Part shown: in pieces, positions 27,863 through 36,366 of the stretch
Layout: each line of letters starts with the position of its first letter
How positions within the stretch are numbered: position 1 is the stretch's first letter
DNA from: Alkalicoccus daliensis
GTDB lineage: Bacteria; Bacillota; Bacilli; Bacillales; Salisediminibacteriaceae
Direction of reading: 5' to 3'
Assembly (NCBI RefSeq): GCF_900103955.1
Contig: NZ_FNIL01000006.1
Location: 124,001-188,000 of the forward strand
DNA: 64,000 nt
The notes under the pieces: generated by a model
Seen by the model: the letters and a program-made list of their open reading frames with translations, nothing else
What the model was told of the DNA's origin: nothing
Database searches by the model: none
Program-made: the position numbers and the translations under genes

Positions 27863-28480
27863 TGCCCATCTCTTAAAGTCTTTTGCATTAAATCGAGCTT
27901 AAATAATATTTCAATAATATATTACGAACCGAGTAAATAATTTCCACCGTTTCGGAAAGTCTCTGAACCCGCCGCTTTCAGTCTTTCTCAACTCTGTGAC
28001 TGTCCGCTCTTCATTTTTTTTGCGTATTACTGCACAGACTATTTATTACGCTTTACCTCGAATGCTCATATAAATAACAGAACATTACATGATAAAACTA
28101 AACTAGCTGATTATAAATAAATCGTGTGTAAAAATATAGATTTTTCATATAAATCATCGCTTCTTTTGATTTTTTCGATATTAAGTGATCTATCTGCCTC
28201 AAAAAATAAGTTACAATCAAATTTAAAGAGCTGTACCACGCCTTCTACGACGTTCACTTCCCCATTTCAATTTATCCTGCACTTTAATTTTAACAGAAAA
28301 AGAATATTATTATTAAGAAATTTAAGAACCTTGGCTTCAAATAAGGATAATTAGTGAATTAACATATTAAATATTGTATTTAAATATTAAATCAGCTGAT
28401 TACTCTACTTTAATGATATTATAATTAAAAGTCTTTTTCCTGCCTGAATCTCAATAAAACAATGAAGAGGTGTGCGAGAA
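27863..28480. other. Divergent intergenic region
   Basis: About 618 bp of AT-rich sequence between divergent ATP-grasp genes, so it should hold both promoters. TATAAT at 28420-28425 is a candidate -10 box for the plus-strand gene, but the hexamer 17 bp upstream (TGATTA) is poor. Short frames inside lack ribosome binding sites. Confidence 0.4.
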
Positions 28481-30667
28481 TTGAGTAAATATATTATTAC
28501 TTTTGCTGGAGATACAAGTCTGGGTGATGGGTATTTAAGTACTGACAAACGTGTTAACGAAAAGAAACGTTTGCAATCTGATCCTTTTTCTTTCTTTGAG
28601 GACGTTGCACCCTTTATTAAAAAAAGTGATTTTTTCATATTGAATTTAGAAACTGTGCTTGCAGTAGACCCTCCCTCTTACTTAAAGGATAAAAAGTTCC
28701 CGAACTGGGATGATCCATCACGCACACCAAAAGTATTGAATCAACTGGGTGTCGATGCAGTTACTCTGGCGAATAATCATACAAGGGATTTCGGTCCCAA
28801 AATTCTGCTGGATACAATCAACGTGCTTGATAAAGCTAAAATTAAACATATTGGAGCTGGGGCTGATTCCGGAGAAGCCTCCAAACACCTTAAAATTGAA
28901 ATTAAAGGTTCTTTTCCTAAGAAAACCATTTATGTATTTAATGGGATGAGGGCTACTCGCAGATATAGGGATTACTATGAATTTTTAGCAAAAAAAGATA
29001 CACCCGGAGTTAATTCTTTAAACGAAAATCGAATGACCCGCAGAATTACCGCGGTAAAAGAAAAAGATCCAAATTCAATTGTTATTGTGTGTGCTCACTG
29101 GGCGGAAGCTGATTATAAATGGATTGGAGAATCTGCGCAGATCCGCGCGAGAAAATTTGTGGATGCCGGTGCAGATTTTGTTATCGCGCACGGTACCCAT
29201 ATGGCGAATCACATTGAGAAATACGAGTCTGGAATTATTGCCTATTCTCTTGGTAACTTCGTATTTAACGCACCAGGCCGCTACGCTAAAATGGGGGCTC
29301 CTCCATATAGTATGATAGCGAACCTTACAATTGAAGAAGAGAATAGTGAATGGAATATCAAGCCTGCATTTTACCCGATTATGACGGATAATAAGCAAAA
29401 TGGATTTCACTGCCGTTTTACTACTTATGAAGAAACGGTTGAACTACTTGGCCATTTAAATGAAAGACAGTACCTTGGTACACCTAAAGAAATTATCAGA
29501 AAGGATAATGAGCGTTATTACTTCGATATCGAATATGCAGGGGAAAATATTAAACTTGTACCTGATGAATTAGAACAACTTCTGCCTAAGACCTCTCTTA
29601 CTTCAAAAACAGATTTTGAAGACCTTGAAGATTTTTCTGAAGAAGTGGAACAATTAAAAGAAATTCAGGATAAAATTGATGACTATTTAGTCCAATATTA
29701 TCGTAAATTTTATAATAATTCTTCTGTTACCACTGATAAAGAAAAGTTATCCATGCTTTCTAAAGTAGTGGACAAGCGTTATTTAAGTCACGGCTTCTTA
29801 AAGAAATTCGAGAGAAAAAAAATTCCAATGACCAATTCTTTATCTTTCCGGGATATTATGGTTGAAAAATCTGCGATGAGAAAGCTCGGTTACAAAGAAT
29901 ATTCCTGGCAGCTGGATCGTAAAACGAAAGCATATGAATTTGCAGACACGATTGGCCTGAGAAGACCTGAGTCTGATTCGCAAATCTATCGTTTTGAAGA
30001 AATTAAAGGCAAAGCGGGACCAATAGTAATTAAACCTGTGCAGTCTACAGGTTCTATGGGAGTATATTTAATTTTTAATGAGAATCGGATTCTATCTGCC
30101 CGCGGCGGCCACTATTTAAACAGCTGGGGAGAAATTGAAGCTGAAATGAGACCGGAATTAGAAGCAGTGTATCAGGGGAATCCACGAGGCGCACTGCGAA
30201 AAGATGAATGGATTGTAGAAGAATTAATTTTAAGAGCTCCTGATTCTACGGAACCCCCGCTGGATTACAAGTTTTACTGTTTTTATGGTGAGGTCGTGTT
30301 TGTGCTGGAAGCAGATCGTTCTGATTCTTCAGGATTTAGTACCTGGGACAGAGATGGAAATTTGATTCAGACCGGTTGGCAGGATAACAAGCTTCGTGAA
30401 GGAGTCGGTTTCTCTCACCAGGATGCAGAAGTTGCCATTCAGGCAAGTCTGCAAGTTCCGTCACCATTCGTTCGCATGGATATGTTAAAAAGCCATGATG
30501 GCATCGTGTTCGGTGAAGCGACGCCTCGTCCGGGGAGATTCCACTTATTTAATAAAGAATTTGACCGTACACTCGGAAAAGCTTACAGGGAAGCGGAAGC
30601 CCGCTTACTTCAGGATCTGCTGCGTGGTAAAAAGTTCGATGCATTTACAAAACACTTCGACGTGTAA
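28481..30667 (+). CDS. CapA-like metallophosphatase fused to a TupA-like ATP-grasp ligase
   Basis: 728 residues. The N-terminal CapA-like domain (1 to about 300) carries TFAGDTSLGDGYL, NLETVLAVD, LANNHTRDFG, AHWAEADYKW, AHGTHMANH and YSLGNFVFN. After a helical linker, the C-terminal part (about 440-728) is a TupA-like ATP-grasp domain with KYKEYSW-type start, IVIKPVQSTGSMGVYLI, DYKFYCFYGEVVFVLE and GEATPRPGRFHLFN. TupA acts in teichuronopeptide synthesis in alkaliphilic Bacillus, so ligation of Glu or a peptide to a uronic polymer is an attractive guess. The start is TTG 28481, nine bases after AGAGGT, giving MSKYIITFAGD like the paralogue at 23890; GTG 28472 is the alternative. The only plus-strand gene in this ATP-grasp group. 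Confidence 0.88.
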   Translation: MSKYIITFAGDTSLGDGYLSTDKRVNEKKRLQSDPFSFFEDVAPFIKKSDFFILNLETVLAVDPPSYLKDKKFPNWDDPSRTPKVLNQLGVDAVTLANNHTRDFGPKILLDTINVLDKAKIKHIGAGADSGEASKHLKIEIKGSFPKKTIYVFNGMRATRRYRDYYEFLAKKDTPGVNSLNENRMTRRITAVKEKDPNSIVIVCAHWAEADYKWIGESAQIRARKFVDAGADFVIAHGTHMANHIEKYESGIIAYSLGNFVFNAPGRYAKMGAPPYSMIANLTIEEENSEWNIKPAFYPIMTDNKQNGFHCRFTTYEETVELLGHLNERQYLGTPKEIIRKDNERYYFDIEYAGENIKLVPDELEQLLPKTSLTSKTDFEDLEDFSEEVEQLKEIQDKIDDYLVQYYRKFYNNSSVTTDKEKLSMLSKVVDKRYLSHGFLKKFERKKIPMTNSLSFRDIMVEKSAMRKLGYKEYSWQLDRKTKAYEFADTIGLRRPESDSQIYRFEEIKGKAGPIVIKPVQSTGSMGVYLIFNENRILSARGGHYLNSWGEIEAEMRPELEAVYQGNPRGALRKDEWIVEELILRAPDSTEPPLDYKFYCFYGEVVFVLEADRSDSSGFSTWDRDGNLIQTGWQDNKLREGVGFSHQDAEVAIQASLQVPSPFVRMDMLKSHDGIVFGEATPRPGRFHLFNKEFDRTLGKAYREAEARLLQDLLRGKKFDAFTKHFDV

Positions 30668-30678
30668 TTTAATTTGCA

Positions 30679-30708
30679 GAGGATCCTGGTTGCAGGATCC
30701 TCTTTTTT
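30679..30708 (+). terminator. Rho-independent terminator of the CapA/TupA-like gene
   Basis: A perfect stem GAGGATCCTG/CAGGATCCTC with a four-base loop and a following T6 run, 11 bases after the stop. Confidence 0.9.
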
Positions 30709-30730
30709 GGTTATTGTGTACTAAAAGCTG

Positions 30731-30898
30731 AACTTCATGCAGACGTAATTCAGTATAGCTTCATTTCATATTAGTATAAGGTGTTTTTATGATAGTATAG
30801 CTGCTTTTTATGTCAGTATAGCCGGTTTGGATGTTATTATAGCGGATTCGGAGTATATTAACGGCCGCGGCAGATAATTAACAGGCTCAACTCTCAAG
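30731..30898. repeat. Degenerate 21-bp-periodic repeat array (site B)
   Basis: AGTATAGC-like anchors begin at 30752, 30773, 30794, 30815 and 30836, each exactly 21 bp apart, then ATTAACGG at 30857 and TTAACAGG at 30878. About eight units in all. The second half of each unit is variable but tends to contain GGnTTnGGA. The array lies between the ends of two convergent genes and between two terminators. It shares its unit with the arrays at 13940 (reverse strand) and 61985. Confidence 0.75.
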
Positions 30899-30932
30899 AC
30901 ACTCAAGCTTTTTCAAAAAAATAGTTAGACAG

Positions 30933-30966
30933 GAAAGAAGCCGATGCGCAGCACCGGCTTCTTTCT
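30933..30966 (-). terminator. Terminator-like hairpin upstream of the repeat array
   Basis: Stem GAAAGAAGCCG/CGGCTTCTTTC (30933-30943 with 30955-30965). It is about 210 bp beyond the stop of the minus-strand gene at 31175, so it may end that long 3' untranslated stretch. The T run is short. Confidence 0.5.
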
Positions 30967-31174
30967 TCAGCTTTATAATAGTTTACATCAATGAATGTCT
31001 GTCCCATCCCTGCTAACGGAAGCTTTTCTGTTCACTTTCGAGATTTCCACTAAAAATATTCAGAAGTTTAAACTGGAACTTCTTTTACTCTCATTGGAAA
31101 ATTTGAAAAGACAATATTTTTAAAAGTGATAGACTGTGCGCTGTAATTTCATCAGAAAAAGTATAGTTTCCAGC

Positions 31175-32764
31175 TTACTTTCCAAGCCTCTTTATTTTTT
31201 TGGCGGTATCTAAAGCAAATCGTACCGGCTTCGTCATTTTCCAGGTAGTACTGTTAATAAGCTGGTCATATTTACGAGCGATCCGCTTATAGTCTGTTTT
31301 ACTGAGTTTATCGTATTGACCTGAGGAAAGCTTTCTTGGAGCAGAAAGCATTCTAAAGCCAAGCCGGACTGGCTTTGTCCACTCTTCTTCAATAATTTCT
31401 TCCACTACCGCAGACTCAGGTCCTTCAATACAGACCTTTTTAAAGTTGTTTACTTTCTTTTTGTTCGGATGCGTTACTACTACAGATACAGAACCATCTG
31501 CTTCGTTTTTTGCATGGCCATGCAAATCTCTTTTTAATGCTTCTCTTTTTATCCACTTTCGGTAACCTACATTCTGCACATTTCCACGTACAGTGTATCT
31601 TTTCCCATATAACTCTCCAACCGGTGGCACGGGTAATTCTACCATAGAGGCTGAGCGAACTTTAATAGGCTCAATAATGCTGTCGAAATCAAAGTAAAGG
31701 TTAGAGCGCGGTGTTTCAGCAGTTTCCGGAAAATAGAAATTAATAAATTCCCTTGCAAAGTCACGTGGCGTTCCGATCATCGGGAATAAATGACCCCCTA
31801 GACCCGGACGGGAGTTCACTTCAATTACAGATCCGCTGCCAGTTTCGTCATCTACAATAATATCAACTCCGCTCTGTGCCAGCCCCGGAATTGCTTTTGT
31901 CGCATCAATCGCAATTTTTGTGAGCTCCGGTGAAAGGTCTTCTGTTACGTCCACCGAGTCGCCGCCGTTTGAAAGATTACTCTGCACACGAAGGAAAATG
32001 CGTTTTCCTTCCTCCAATACGGAATCCAGTTCATACCCTGCCTCTTCTATCATATATAGCACTTCTTTATCAATTCGGATCATCCTGCTTGTTAAATGCG
32101 GATTCAGCTTTCGAAATTTATTTTTTCGGGAAATCAGCTGGCGTATCGTTGCTGTCCCATCTCCTACAACATTTGCTGGGATACGGTGCATCGCACCAAG
32201 CACTTTTTCCCCAAGGACAATAACGCGGAATTCTTTTTCCCCCGGGATATGTGTTTCAATGATTACTTCTTTATACTCCAGCTCATTTCTTACATACTCA
32301 ATCGCTTCTTTTAATACCTGCTCTTCCCGTACGTTTGCAAATACACCTTTTCCGCCATTCGCGCTTACCGGCTTCAGGACGAGTGGATAGCCCAGCTCGT
32401 TTCCGTAGGCGAGAATTTCTTCATTGGTGGCGTCTTCAGGGAATTTCTTTCCTTGTGGTGTCGGTACACCTTCTTTTGCAAGGTACTGCTTTGTTAAATC
32501 TTTATCGTCACAGATGTCGAATGCTTCTTCTGTAACAAGGTCTCCTTTGGATAAGGCAAAGTGGTGCTCCCGGTCTTTATATTTTAAGGAATAGCGGACT
32601 TTGAGTTTCATTTCTTCATCGAACGCGCTGTAGAAACGGAGCCTGATACCTCTTCTCCATCCTTCCAATGCAACGGTATAGGTGCTGATTCGTTTTCCTT
32701 GGCCTGCTTTTGGTACTGCCCCTTCTAAGTGAGGCAGCCATTGATAGCTGGTTTCTTCTGCCAC
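31175..32764 (-). CDS. Cyanophycin-synthetase-like ATP-grasp ligase fused to an acylphosphatase domain
   Basis: 529 residues. The ATP-grasp core (about 85-350) shows GYPLVLKPVSANGGKGVFAN, the RIPANVVGDG segment typical of CphA-like ligases, LSNGGDSVDVTEDL, and the metal-binding end GSVIEVNSRPGLGGHLFPM. Residues about 383-470 match acylphosphatase: VRGNVQNVGYR and GHAKNEADGSVSVVV retain the catalytic Arg (about 402) and Asn (about 420). The C-terminus has STTWKMTKPVRF. ATP-grasp enzymes work through acyl-phosphates, so a domain that hydrolyses them is mechanistically striking. I set the start at GTG 32764, eight bases after GGAGG; this gives a length identical to the paralogue at 34777. Part of a three-member paralogue set, though a 437-bp gap separates it from the operon upstream. 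Confidence 0.88.
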   Translation of the reverse strand: MAEETSYQWLPHLEGAVPKAGQGKRISTYTVALEGWRRGIRLRFYSAFDEEMKLKVRYSLKYKDREHHFALSKGDLVTEEAFDICDDKDLTKQYLAKEGVPTPQGKKFPEDATNEEILAYGNELGYPLVLKPVSANGGKGVFANVREEQVLKEAIEYVRNELEYKEVIIETHIPGEKEFRVIVLGEKVLGAMHRIPANVVGDGTATIRQLISRKNKFRKLNPHLTSRMIRIDKEVLYMIEEAGYELDSVLEEGKRIFLRVQSNLSNGGDSVDVTEDLSPELTKIAIDATKAIPGLAQSGVDIIVDDETGSGSVIEVNSRPGLGGHLFPMIGTPRDFAREFINFYFPETAETPRSNLYFDFDSIIEPIKVRSASMVELPVPPVGELYGKRYTVRGNVQNVGYRKWIKREALKRDLHGHAKNEADGSVSVVVTHPNKKKVNNFKKVCIEGPESAVVEEIIEEEWTKPVRLGFRMLSAPRKLSSGQYDKLSKTDYKRIARKYDQLINSTTWKMTKPVRFALDTAKKIKRLGK

Positions 32765-32849
32765 GGTAATGTCCTCCAGTTTTAAATGAGTTTTTTGTGA
32801 ACCTTCATAGTTTAGTAATGCAGTGCCCACACCTTTTTCTCTGCAATTG

Positions 32850-32940
32850 CAGGGGAGGAGGGGTTCAGTTTCCAGGATAGTTCACCGGGTAACCTTCAAA
32901 CTTTCTTTTCTGCTGGCATCTTGAAAATTCACCTTGGCAC
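32850..32940. repeat. Possible decayed copy of the GC-rich intergenic element
   Basis: Within the 437-bp gap 32765-33201, the segment CTTTCTTTTCTGCTGGCATC followed by TTGAAAATTCACC resembles the right end of the element at 58120. The central hairpin is not clear, so this is tentative. The rest of the gap is AT-rich with no supported gene. Confidence 0.35.
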
Positions 32941-33201
32941 TGCTGAATAATTTCAATTGCCAATAATACTTTTTAAGACTTTGAAACTAAGACACTTCTA
33001 TTAGTACATAACTTATTAAAATTACCTAAATATCTTTATAGTAATTGTATGTTTTTTGATATTGGACCAGTCGAGTAAGGCAGAGCTGAAAATTTATTTA
33101 TTATGTCATAGAAATATTAAAGTCCACACAGACAAGCTCCGCCTTAAAGACGTTCAGTGAAATTTAAGCGACCTGAAGTACAAACGGGCATTCTCTCTGT
33201 T

Positions 33202-34758
33202 TCACAGCCGCTGTTTTCTCGATATGCGTTTTGTAATTCTTTCTTTTACTTTCTGCCACTGACGATTGACTCTGTTTGTCTTTTTTTCTTCTTCCTTCCA
33301 GCGTTGCAGCACTTGCTGCTTGGATGAATAAAGATCTGCTAGAGATGGCTTAGTGTCATCGTACCAGGAAAGTTCCTGTGCGAGTGGCAGGCTGTAACAC
33401 TCAGTTGCTGCCAGGATGCCTGACTCCTCCAGCCAGTGAAAGAAATCTTTCAGGTACTGCTTGTCCGTGTGCGCGATCACACCTTCCAATGCCTCATTTT
33501 TCTTTATCTCTATTTTACCAATAAACTTCTTTTCGCGCAGGTATTGTTCAATTTTCTGCTTCTGCTGCCGCAGCGCTGAAGAAGTGACGGAAATTCTGTC
33601 GGCGTGAAACCTATCTTGTCTCGCTGGTTTCACCTGAACCTCTTCCACCATACCTGTTTTTATTGCAGCTTCTATTTCTTTTATCTCAAAGAATAGCTGC
33701 TCTGCCCGAGGTGCGTCCCTGCTTTCCGGAAAGTAAAAGTCGATCAGCGCTTTTGGTATATCGCGTCCTATTCCAGTCATCGGAAAAAGATGCGAACCAA
33801 GGCCCGGACGGGTATTCACTTCAATTACCACAGCTTTATCCTTCTCAAAGTCTACCATTAAATCGACTCCACTGTGGGGCAGATCCGGGATAGCTGCTGT
33901 AGCATCGACAGCTACGGCTTTGACTTTTTCAGAAAGGATATCCGTTACGTCGACCGGATCACCGCCCGCGGAAATATTACTTACCCGCTTCACGATGATT
34001 TTTTCCCCTTTTGCAGGGACAGTTTTTAACGTCCAGTCACTCGTGTGCATCGTGTTATAAAATTGTTTGTCCAGCTTTATTGGCCTGTTCGCTAAATGAG
34101 GTACTCGTTTCCTTGCTTCATTTTTTTTATCTATCAATTGTTGAATTGAGCTTCGCCCATCGCCAATTACGTTTGCCGGAGCGCGCTGGACGGCTGCAAG
34201 TACTTTCCCTTCCAGTACGAGTACCCTGCATTCTTCTCCCTGTACAAACTGTTCGACGATGACTGTTTCCAGCTTCAGCTGTCCTCTCACATATTCAAGC
34301 GCCCGCTCCAGTTCTTCTTCGGCCTGAATATTTACGACAACCCCTTTGCCACCGGAGGCATTCGTTGGCTTTAAAACAACCGGATAGCCGATTTCTTTGG
34401 CGTATTGGAGAATAGATTCGTCTTTTACGTGGGGTGTAAATGTACTTCCCAGTGGCACAGGTACATTTGCTGCCTTTAAGACAGCATTCGTTTTGGATTT
34501 ATCATCGCAGATTTCCTGCGCCTTTTCAGAGATTTTATCCCCTTTTGAGCCCTGAAAATAATGACGGCTGGCAGCGGAGGAAAGCGAATAGCGGAGCTGG
34601 AACTCTCCATCTTCTCCCCGATCTGCAAGAAAGGTCAGTGTTAAGCCTCTCCGCCAGCCTTCCAGTGCAATCATGTACAAGCTGATCTTTTTTTCTTTTG
34701 CTTCCGACGGGATCGCATGCTCCAAATGCGAAAGCCATACTGCTGGCAATTGTTCCAT
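33202..34758 (-). CDS. Cyanophycin-synthetase-like ATP-grasp ligase, paralogue 2
   Basis: 518 residues. Strong similarity to the gene at 31175 throughout the N-terminus (ALEGWRRGLTL) and the ATP-grasp core: GYPVVLKPTNASGGKGVVVN, RAPANVIGDGRSS, ISAGGDPVDVTDIL and AVVIEVNTRPGLGSHLFPM. The region corresponding to the acylphosphatase domain (about 370-470) keeps similar length, but the Arg and Asn motifs are gone, so any acylphosphatase role has been lost or replaced. The C-terminus is a charged, probably coiled segment. Expected to be a cytoplasmic ATP-dependent amide ligase; the substrate is unknown. The ATG at 34758 has AGGAGGG ten bases upstream. It follows the next paralogue by 18 bp, in the same operon. 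Confidence 0.87.
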   Translation of the reverse strand: MEQLPAVWLSHLEHAIPSEAKEKKISLYMIALEGWRRGLTLTFLADRGEDGEFQLRYSLSSAASRHYFQGSKGDKISEKAQEICDDKSKTNAVLKAANVPVPLGSTFTPHVKDESILQYAKEIGYPVVLKPTNASGGKGVVVNIQAEEELERALEYVRGQLKLETVIVEQFVQGEECRVLVLEGKVLAAVQRAPANVIGDGRSSIQQLIDKKNEARKRVPHLANRPIKLDKQFYNTMHTSDWTLKTVPAKGEKIIVKRVSNISAGGDPVDVTDILSEKVKAVAVDATAAIPDLPHSGVDLMVDFEKDKAVVIEVNTRPGLGSHLFPMTGIGRDIPKALIDFYFPESRDAPRAEQLFFEIKEIEAAIKTGMVEEVQVKPARQDRFHADRISVTSSALRQQKQKIEQYLREKKFIGKIEIKKNEALEGVIAHTDKQYLKDFFHWLEESGILAATECYSLPLAQELSWYDDTKPSLADLYSSKQQVLQRWKEEEKKTNRVNRQWQKVKERITKRISRKQRL

Positions 34759-34776
34759 CTCTTCGCTTCCCTCCTT

Positions 34777-36366
34777 TTACTTGCCGCGTAATGCTTTGCT
34801 CCAGGTACCTACAGGCGCTTTGGAAAGCGTCGCTGCTGCATGAAGCATTCTTTCTTTCGCACGGCGCTGTTTTTCCATCAGACTGACCTGTGACTGCAAT
34901 TCTTTGGTATACTTCTGTTTTTCTTTCTTTGTTTCCTCTAATTGAAAAGTGGGTGTAACGAACACCGGAGCATCTGCAAGAAAATGCGACGTAATTCCTG
35001 TTTCCTCAAGATACGCAAGCATATGTACATAACCGTTCAGCGCACCTGTCAGGTAAAGGTGATATTGTTGTTTCTCTTTTTTCTTTAAAAATCCTGCCAT
35101 ACGGTAGAAGACCGCGGTCTCTCTTAATTTTTCCCGCGCAATCAGAGAATCCAGATCTCCTTCCAGCAGCCAGTGCTTTCCTTCTACAGCCGTTGTCCTC
35201 TCACACGGAGTAACCTTTACTTCTGCTGCAGCACCCGTTTCCAGCGGGATCAAGGCCTGATGCAACTTAAAGTAGTACTGATTGGCACAAGGTGTTTCTA
35301 CTGTTTCCGGAAAGTAATAATCGACAATCGCTTTTGGCACATCTCTGCCCTGCCCTTTGCTTGGATAAAGAAGTGAGCCAAGCTTTGCGGTCGGATTTAC
35401 CTCAATAACCGTAGGTCCTTTGCTGCTCATAATAATATCGACGGTGCCGTGCGGAAAATCTGGAAAAGCTTTCAAGGCATTTACTGCTGCTGCTTTCAAA
35501 CTTTCCGGAATTTCTTCCAGACGGTCGATTGGATCTCCTCCAAGAGAGATGTTGCTGCGGTTCCGAAGAAATATCTGCTGTCCCTGCGGAAGCACAGCAT
35601 TCAGTGACAACTGCTGCATTTTCAGCATCTGATGAATTTCTTCGTCAACAATGATAGGAAAATATTTCAAGTGAGGGTTCTGCTTTCTCTTTTGATTCTT
35701 TTGTTCAATCAGCGTTCGAATAGCAGTACTGCCGTCACCGATTATATTTGCAGGTACTCTCTCAATCGTTCCTGCCACTTCTTCTCCGACCACATATACC
35801 CGGTATTCCGCTCCTGAAAGATGCTCTTCTATCATAATGCTTTCTTCCGGATATACTTTTTTCAGCTGCTGAAATGCTTTTGTTAATTCATCTATTGAAG
35901 TGAGACCAGTAACAACACTAAGGCCAAAACTGCCATTTGCGCTTTTTACAACGAGAGGAAATTCAAGAGTTTCGCTTCGCGTATGGAGAACTTTCAAGTC
36001 CTCGGACGGCTGCATTATAAATCCGCGCGGTACAGGAACCTTTCCTGCTTCAAGAATTTTTTTCGCAGCGGCTTTGTCCGTTCCCTGCGTTACTGTGTTC
36101 CGACCTACTTTATCCCCCCGGCTGCGATAAAAATAGTGTGTCCGGCTGCCGTGCGTCAGGGAAAATAATTTTCCCGGTTTATGTACAAACCATGCTCGAA
36201 TATCGGCGAAAGCCGGAGAATCATCTGCATGAAACCGCAGCCCCAGCCCTCTTCTCCACCCTTCCAAAGCGATTAGATAACTGTCCAGTAGCTGTCTGCC
36301 TGCTTGTTCTGTTACTTCAGGAGGCAGATGCGGGAGCCATGCAGCGTTCTGTGTAGTTAATGTCAT
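34777..36366 (-). CDS. Cyanophycin-synthetase-like ATP-grasp ligase, paralogue 3
   Basis: 529 residues. It aligns with the genes at 31175 and 33202: ALEGWRRGLGLRF, FPLVVKSANGSFGLSVVTG, RVPANIIGDGSTAIR, ISLGGDPIDRLEEI and TVIEVNPTAKLGSLLYP. The Gly-rich ATP loop is altered (SFGLS where the others have GGKGV), and the usual ENxRPG end is NPTAKLG, so it may be the most diverged in activity. No acylphosphatase motifs remain after residue 370. Its ATG overlaps the TGA of the preceding TupA-like gene (ATGA), implying translational coupling, with GGAGGGAG upstream; an in-frame GTG at 36381 is less likely. It may pair with one of the other paralogues. Confidence 0.86.
   Translation of the reverse strand: MTLTTQNAAWLPHLPPEVTEQAGRQLLDSYLIALEGWRRGLGLRFHADDSPAFADIRAWFVHKPGKLFSLTHGSRTHYFYRSRGDKVGRNTVTQGTDKAAAKKILEAGKVPVPRGFIMQPSEDLKVLHTRSETLEFPLVVKSANGSFGLSVVTGLTSIDELTKAFQQLKKVYPEESIMIEEHLSGAEYRVYVVGEEVAGTIERVPANIIGDGSTAIRTLIEQKNQKRKQNPHLKYFPIIVDEEIHQMLKMQQLSLNAVLPQGQQIFLRNRSNISLGGDPIDRLEEIPESLKAAAVNALKAFPDFPHGTVDIIMSSKGPTVIEVNPTAKLGSLLYPSKGQGRDVPKAIVDYYFPETVETPCANQYYFKLHQALIPLETGAAAEVKVTPCERTTAVEGKHWLLEGDLDSLIAREKLRETAVFYRMAGFLKKKEKQQYHLYLTGALNGYVHMLAYLEETGITSHFLADAPVFVTPTFQLEETKKEKQKYTKELQSQVSLMEKQRRAKERMLHAAATLSKAPVGTWSKALRGK

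Noticed and set aside
30731-30898. CRISPR array
   Set aside because: The 21-bp units are themselves variable and contiguous; there are no conserved repeats of 24-40 bp separated by unique spacers, and no cas genes nearby.
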